Position numbers and translations under genes: made by a program | Source: Ureibacillus sinduriensis BLB-1 = JCM 15800 | Lineage (GTDB): Bacteria; Bacillota; Bacilli; Bacillales_A; Planococcaceae | Direction of reading: 5' to 3' | Length of the DNA stretch: 57,557 nucleotides | Assembly: GCF_000772955.1 (NCBI RefSeq) | Contig: NZ_JPVO01000038.1 | Span: 1 to 57,557, forward strand | Shown: in pieces, positions 53,901-57,557 of the stretch | Layout: the number at the start of each line of letters is the position of its first letter | Numbering within the stretch: position 1 is the first letter of the stretch | Notes under the pieces: model-generated | Databases searched by the model: none | The model's input: only the letters and a program-made list of their open reading frames with translations | What the model was told of the DNA's origin: nothing

Positions 53901-53972
53901 TTCACCATTATTATCAACGGTAAAACTTAATTTATTTCCATTACCAATTATTGATATCTTTCTTGAATACAT
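50949..53972 (-). CDS. SF2 helicase with nuclease-like C-terminal domain
   Basis: A 1007-residue protein. Helicase core: motif I PTGTGKT (79-85), motif II DEAH (191-194), motif III TATP (217-220), motif VI QFIGRFART (372-380). The middle 400 residues are family-specific and beta-rich. From about 838 a separate module begins, with D866 in GEIADIVTI and E880 and K887 in IEIHFYHCKYS, followed by PGARVSDLYEVCGQ. This resembles a PD-(D/E)XK-like nuclease core, with C in place of E just before K. No signal or DNA-methylase part. GGAGGTG lies before the ATG. The pairing with a PLD protein suggests phage defence. Confidence 0.8.
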   Translation of the reverse strand: MYSRKISIIGNGNKLSFTVDNNGEKFQLQEIIHSWRDFYSEKVERTKDEKGLRLPQFGALSAIRAHWATSDAPATIVLPTGTGKTETMYTTIISERIKSTLIIVPSNLLREQIFEGASKFGILGKLGMIDDNVISPTTFLYKSKVKEDKEDELISAIFEANIIVSTPKMINKLPSTILEKLIKKIDVVIFDEAHHIVAPEWAIVREYFKEKKILQFTATPFRNDGKKIDGKIIFNYGLGLAQRAGYFKSIDFYPIQEFDENKSDEEIAKIAVNLLEADLEQGFEHVILARVQTRKRANELFDQIYSKYTNYNPVIVHAGIPKAERDLSMKQIKDGIAKIVVCVDMFGEGIDIPSLKIAAIHDKYKSLPITLQFIGRFARTGSKNLGNAKLVTNVAMDDLKDSIEELYRQDSDWNRLLNVHSANAINEEENLEDFIGNFEKSHVQEVDLSQIKMKISTRMFRYRSKKIYIDNWTNVLDPTRTQVFINEVDDVYIFIEEVENKVVWSDQKDIVQYDYEFYVVYFDKENGLVHLNDSDVSKGNKLIEKIFPDASAVKGDTIYRSLDGINRLMLGTLGLKQQPSGRISFRMFAGTDIKAGISEATSSGAVKSNLFGYGFKDGQKISIGCSYKGKVWMRWVERVNFWRKWCKNVGEKILNDTISTNHILSNTLTLEEIKEFPVGVPYKIILPETIEIANSLSKKIILSKENREYQFFQMELRKPAIVNGVLQFEIALNERIFIFEQQIHATGYKFKQIEGDELKVVSGKKTIMMTDYLYENSPEISFVQENGTVAVVQENLMTVITPKRDIELPSDRLEKVDWSIYGVNIKVESQGRARKKDSIQYATIHNLVDLTADIVFDDDGAGEIADIVTIKINEEAKKIEIHFYHCKYSSEAQPGARVSDLYEVCGQTEKSIIWNDNAIELIQRMIEREKVRVKDYNDTRFEKGGLETLFTLKKMVKAGFETNLSISIVQPGVSVSKMSDSMKQVILATDTYLKETYAIPLTCYFSH

Positions 53973-54036
53973 TGGGGTACACCTCCGTTAAAGTTATTAC
54001 ATATTTTAACATTTTATAAATGTAATAGTGAATGTT

Positions 54037-54099
54037 TATTTGGAAACAAGTAATTAATATTCTGAATATTCAATATATTAATTGCTTGTTTCCAAATAA
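54037..54099. repeat. Long inverted repeat upstream of the helicase gene
   Basis: 25-base arms with one mismatch: the outer 15 bases TTATTTGGAAACAAG (54037-54051) pair perfectly with 54085-54099, then AATTAATAT follows. The loop itself contains GAATATTC. It lies 65 bases upstream of the helicase ATG, in a 570-base gap (53973-54541) that holds no supported gene. Confidence 0.6.
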
Positions 54100-54361
54100 T
54101 TTATACAAATAAAAAAAGACACTAGGTGCGACCTAAGCATCTCAAAGGTTTTGATAATCAAAATTGAAATCTATAATTAGAATAATCATTTTATTAATTA
54201 TAAAAATAAATGTTTATGTCCAATGGTGATGATGCTTCTATGAAAGCTAAAAATACAGGAAATGTTACTACAGCAAGCCTTAAGCTATTTCATTAAACTG
54301 GCAAATAAACTGTTGGAGCCTTTTTCTTCACAATTCTATAATTAATTAAAATATTATCAAA

Positions 54362-54403
54362 AAAAATCACCTCATCCTGTATATAAAAAGGTGGGTGATT
54401 TTT
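54362..54403 (-). terminator. Terminator-like hairpin after the small membrane protein gene
   Basis: Perfect 10-base arms AAAAATCACC / GGTGATTTTT, A/T tracts on both sides. Confidence 0.65.
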
Positions 54404-54541
54404 ATCAATATCTATATTTCAATATTATATTTTTATAGTTCTGTTTTTTTGCTATTCAAAGATAAAAATTCAACTATCTCTAATTTGTAACAAAATTTAA
54501 TACATATTGATGTCAACATCAGCGAAATCCCTTAAAGCATA

Positions 54542-54739
54542 TTAGAATAAAAGTAATCCCGCTATTAAACCAAACAATCCTATATAAAATAAGTAACCAA
54601 CTGCATCTGCTGGTTCAGTTATCATTAATAGTATTGCCAATCTCTCTTTATTTGTTTCTGCATTAAAAATACTCAAAACTATACTTACAAGTGTAAAACT
54701 CATTAAAATAACACTTATAAGAATAATTAATATTTTCAA
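54542..54739 (-). CDS. Small two-helix membrane protein, possible orphan immunity protein
   Basis: A 65-residue protein of two membrane helices (LIILISVILMSFTLVSIVLSIF and AVGYLFYIGLFGLIAGLLLF) joined by a charged loop. TTG start with AAAGGA about ten bases upstream. It lies 42 bases after the end of the decayed Rhs toxin tip on the same strand, where immunity genes usually sit. That position is the only evidence for an immunity role. Confidence 0.55.
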   Translation of the reverse strand: MKILIILISVILMSFTLVSIVLSIFNAETNKERLAILLMITEPADAVGYLFYIGLFGLIAGLLLF

Positions 54740-54781
54740 GTTTAATCATTCCTTTATTATTTTTATATAGTTAGATTCATT

Positions 54782-55258
54782 CTAGAAAAAACGTTGGGCA
54801 TTATAGTAAATAACTTCTTTCCAACTCTTATTTCCAGATGTGGTATTGAAATAATTCACTATGTTTTTTAATAAGGTATATTGACCATAAATCACATAAT
54901 TAGCAACTTTTAATTCACTTTTTGAAAGGTATTTCTTTTTTTTCGCTAGTTTAACCCGAAATATGCTTTAGGCCTCTACTAGAAACTCCAATCCCCCCCA
55001 TTACAGCTCCTGCTGCATCAATCGGTTTCTCCCCAGCAGCTGTCATTGATTTGAGGCATTGTAACTAAAGTTAATAGTAGTCGTATTACCATTCTGTTCA
55101 GTCGTTTTAGATTTCCGGTTTCCTACTGCATCATATGTGTAAGAAAAAGTTAAGCCGTTATCGTATTGCTCTTTTAGTAACTGGTTTAATGTATCATACG
55201 TGTAAGTAACCGTACTTATTAAAGAATGCAAATTAGTTGAAATATTTTCATTCTTCAA
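54782..55258 (-). pseudogene. Displaced Rhs toxin tip (orphan cassette), decayed
   Basis: The 5' part encodes YD repeats (YTYDTLNQLLKEQYDNGLTF, then YTYDAVGNRKSKTTEQNG) about 80% identical in DNA to 57100-57240 of the main Rhs gene. One A is lost at the NQ-M codon junction (stop TGA at 55043-55045). In the next frame the sequence leaves the Rhs core at GEK and reads PIDAAGAVMGGIGVSSRGLK, typical of the linker into a C-terminal toxin. After a further shift it reads KYLSKSELKVANYVIYGQYT and ends RFF at 54782. So an N-truncated, twice-frameshifted Rhs-CT module. Confidence 0.75.
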
Positions 55259-55310
55259 TTTTACAATTTTACTTTTCTCCTAGAAATAAACAGTTTTTTT
55301 TACAAAAGAA

Positions 55311-55339
55311 AAAAACCAGGCAACTCTACCTGATTTTTT
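55311..55339. terminator. Bidirectional terminator after the immunity-type gene
   Basis: CCAGG/CCTG core with A and T tracts on either side, forming AAAAACCAGG against CCTGATTTTT. Confidence 0.65.
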
Positions 55340-55433
55340 CACTTTCTATTTAGACTTTGCTTTATTAGTTAGTATTAAATACGGTGTTAATGTTTGTTGA
55401 ATCCTCGTCCCCTTTGAAAGTGTTTTATTTTTA

Positions 55434-56021
55434 CTACTCTTTCAATTCGATTGGTATTACGAAATCTGGTAACGAGTTAGCAATATCTTGATATGAATTA
55501 AAGAAAGAACTGTTGGAATAAACCTCTAACATAAGACCAGATTGAGTAAAACTGAATACAGTCGTTTCTCCAGCGAAATTAACATTTACAGGGATAAGAT
55601 CAAATACACCTCTTTGACCTATCATCTTATCAACTGTAAAGCAGTTCTTCTTAATAGACCAAAAAACTAAATCTTCCATACTGCTAATTAAGTTTATAAA
55701 TGGAAAAATAACTGAAAATGATTCACTATCTAAAATTTCGAGAATAGCAACTTTTGAACCATTATATTCTCCAATATATTTAAACTTTAAAGTATTTGTA
55801 TTACAAGTGAGTTCAAAATCACTAGTAAAACTATCTGTAATTTGAAGACAAAAATATATTGGGAATGCACTGATATTTTGCATCCAAATTTGAATAGTCT
55901 CCGTGTCTATATCTGTCTCTGGAAAATTAAATTCAAATACAGAACTTACGCTTCCAATCATCCTAAACCGAAGAAATTCTTCATATTGCATCTGAGAAAT
56001 CTCGCTAATTTCAATTTTCAT
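55434..56021 (-). CDS. Putative immunity protein of the Rhs toxin
   Basis: A 195-residue acidic soluble protein, not recognised as any named immunity family. It is strand-rich, with phenylalanine-dense segments (FPIYFCLQITDSFTSDFELT). The ATG follows AGGAG and lies 24 bases after the Rhs stop, the standard position for an immunity gene. Its composition (acidic; the adjacent toxin domain is basic) fits a direct inhibitor. Confidence 0.65.
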   Translation of the reverse strand: MKIEISEISQMQYEEFLRFRMIGSVSSVFEFNFPETDIDTETIQIWMQNISAFPIYFCLQITDSFTSDFELTCNTNTLKFKYIGEYNGSKVAILEILDSESFSVIFPFINLISSMEDLVFWSIKKNCFTVDKMIGQRGVFDLIPVNVNFAGETTVFSFTQSGLMLEVYSNSSFFNSYQDIANSLPDFVIPIELKE

Positions 56022-56045
56022 TAGATTTAAAACTCCTATTTTTTA

Positions 56046-57557
56046 TTAGAACCAAACCCATTTATAATTATCATTTTTAAATTTATAACCTAAATAATAT
56101 GCAGAATTCCATCTGTAAACATAATGCATTTTGCTATAATTAATATGATAATGGAAACTTTTTACGTTACCGACTTTTTTATAAGCTATCGGTCCGTAAT
56201 CAAATGAATATAATCTACCCTTCCCCTTTTTTATGATTTTAAAAATCACTTCACCATCAAAAAATTTAACCTCATAATTTTTTAAATACTTATTTATTAA
56301 GGGTTGGATTCTTTTCTTTAATAGTGGTTTTACTGTTTTACTTAATATTTTTGGACCATACTTTTTTGCAAACCAAACCAATATAGGTGTAATAACACTC
56401 TGAATAAACACTAGTATAGGATGCTCCCCATCTGGGTCTATATTCATCACTGGATTATTATTTGCATAGTTGTATCCATTCATTGAAATGGGGTTCATTG
56501 TATCTCCACGCACAGGGTCTAAGGATAAAAATACACCTGTATTCGGATTATAATAACGTGCCATTAAGTAGTACAGCTTTGTATCTTCATCATATCGATA
56601 ACCTGCATAGCGATATGGATTGATAGCGGCCATTGAGCCACTTTGACTCAATATATTCCCCCATGCGTCGTATGCGTACTCGGCTACGACTTGCCCACTT
56701 TCATCAGATAATGCCAATACATCCCCACGGTAATTTGTTAAATAATAATAAGAGGCTCCTTGATATGTCATTGTTAACGGACGTCCATTATCGTCATAAG
56801 TGTATTTTTTTGTAATCTCACCGCCTGCATTTTCCTCGAAAAGCACTTGGTTAGTCAGTCCGTTGTAACGGTAATACGTTTCTCCGCTGCTGTCTTTACT
56901 ATATACACGACGACCATTTTCATCATAACGGTAAGTTGCAACTGTCGAACCCGCTTGTGATTTCACCTCTGTTAATTGGTCAAAGGCATTCCATATATAT
57001 TGGAAAGCTCCATCATTTGTCACATTGCCATTCGCACTTACGTTATACGTTTTCTCACCAGCAGCTGTCATTTGATTATCATCATTGTAACTATAGCTTA
57101 TTGTAGTAGTTTTACCATTCTGCTCCGTTGTTTTGGATGTGCGGTTTCCAACCGTATCATACGTGTAAGAAATGGTTAAGCCATTATCGTATTGCTCTTT
57201 TACTAGCTGATTTAATGCATCATACGTATAAGTTACAGTATCATCGTTATTTGTCACTTGTGTAATCTGCTGATTCTTGTCATATTCATACGAATTAGTA
57301 CGCCAAGTTGCTGCACTATTTGTTTTAATAGTTTCTGTTTCTAGCAAATTCCCATTGTATGTGTTGGAAATGGCTGCGCCATTTCCAAAAGTAGTACTCT
57401 CTAATAAGCCATTTTTATTCCATATAAAGTCTGCTAATGGTTGCCCATTGATTGTAAGGGCAGTTGTTTGACCGTTCGCATCTGTTACATATCCAATAGT
57501 ATTTGTGCTGTTGTATTTTGCAAGAGAAAAGTGCAGAGAATTGCAACGAAAAATACA
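56046..57557 (-). CDS. Rhs/YD-repeat polymorphic toxin, 5' end outside the window
   Basis: At least 503 codons, open to the window edge. The body consists of YD repeats (YTYDALNQLVKEQYDNG, YTYDTVGNRTSKTTEQNG, KYTYDDNGRPL), forming the shell that encloses a toxin. The core ends at NPYRYAGYRYDEDTKLYYLM, then ARYYNPNTGVFLSLDPVRGD and the boundary motif NIDPDG. The final 127 residues are the variable toxin: a hydrophobic segment (ILVFIQSVITPILVWFAKKY), a basic middle and a C-terminal part rich in His, Tyr and Trp (SFHYHINYSKMHYVYRW). Activity unknown. The start codon lies beyond 57557. Confidence 0.85.
   Translation of the reverse strand, partial: CIFRCNSLHFSLAKYNSTNTIGYVTDANGQTTALTINGQPLADFIWNKNGLLESTTFGNGAAISNTYNGNLLETETIKTNSAATWRTNSYEYDKNQQITQVTNNDDTVTYTYDALNQLVKEQYDNGLTISYTYDTVGNRTSKTTEQNGKTTTISYSYNDDNQMTAAGEKTYNVSANGNVTNDGAFQYIWNAFDQLTEVKSQAGSTVATYRYDENGRRVYSKDSSGETYYRYNGLTNQVLFEENAGGEITKKYTYDDNGRPLTMTYQGASYYYLTNYRGDVLALSDESGQVVAEYAYDAWGNILSQSGSMAAINPYRYAGYRYDEDTKLYYLMARYYNPNTGVFLSLDPVRGDTMNPISMNGYNYANNNPVMNIDPDGEHPILVFIQSVITPILVWFAKKYGPKILSKTVKPLLKKRIQPLINKYLKNYEVKFFDGEVIFKIIKKGKGRLYSFDYGPIAYKKVGNVKSFHYHINYSKMHYVYRWNSAYYLGYKFKNDNYKWVWF

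Overview
The window looks like chromosomal DNA of a low-GC, endospore-forming member of the Bacillales, probably a Planococcaceae (Lysinibacillus/Solibacillus-like) bacterium. This is inferred from the gene families: a YjcZ-type spore peptide, a Spo0E-like phosphatase, a YqhG/YqhH pair, Hsp33, a proline T-box in front of proBA, a TnrA/GlnR-type site and LexA (SOS) boxes of the Bacillus type. Many genes use TTG or GTG starts behind strong Shine-Dalgarno (SD) sequences. No rRNA, complete tRNA, CRISPR array or intact insertion sequence was seen.

Positions 1-8 kb: the end of an Lrp/AsnC regulator, a 3' tRNA fragment that may be an attachment scar, a small LexA-controlled operon with a WYL-like protein, a ProP-type transporter, a DinB-family protein with its own LexA-like box, a YjcZ peptide, a nitroreductase and a B12-binding radical SAM protein. 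8-12 kb: aldehyde dehydrogenase, alkaline phosphatase-like protein and a phage-type amidase. 12.5-18 kb: a nitrite assimilation operon (nitrite reductase large and small subunits, formate/nitrite channel, SUMT for sirohaem) with a perfect TnrA/GlnR-type dyad in its promoter, and a divergent HemD-like gene.

18-26 kb: HAD phosphatase, a secreted four-repeat helical protein, a composite hairpin repeat element, DUF378 and CBS-ACT proteins, alpha-carbonic anhydrase, YqhG, YqhH and an SRPBCC protein. 26-36 kb: Spo0E-like peptide, MFS remnant, RDD protein, PrpE-like phosphatase, XRE regulator, MOSC protein, branched-chain aminotransferase, GNAT, retropepsin, lipoprotein, and a CNNM/CorC-type membrane protein behind a MerR regulator with an apparent ATT start. 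36-45 kb: HpaB-family monooxygenase, sugar dehydrogenase lipoprotein, Hsp33, MarR, two tandem paralogous micro-proteins, and proBA behind a T-box with specifier CCU (proline). 45-49.5 kb: an alpha/beta hydrolase, a decayed ECF sigma/anti-sigma pair, a lipoprotein, a DUF3889 protein and a YfmT-like aldehyde dehydrogenase.

49.8-57.5 kb is an AT-rich accessory region. It holds a two-gene operon of a 1007-residue SF2 helicase with a nuclease-like C-terminus plus a PLD-fold protein, which is the best candidate here for an undescribed defence system. Next to it is an Rhs polymorphic-toxin locus with a linked putative immunity gene and a displaced, decayed second toxin tip followed by a small membrane-protein gene.
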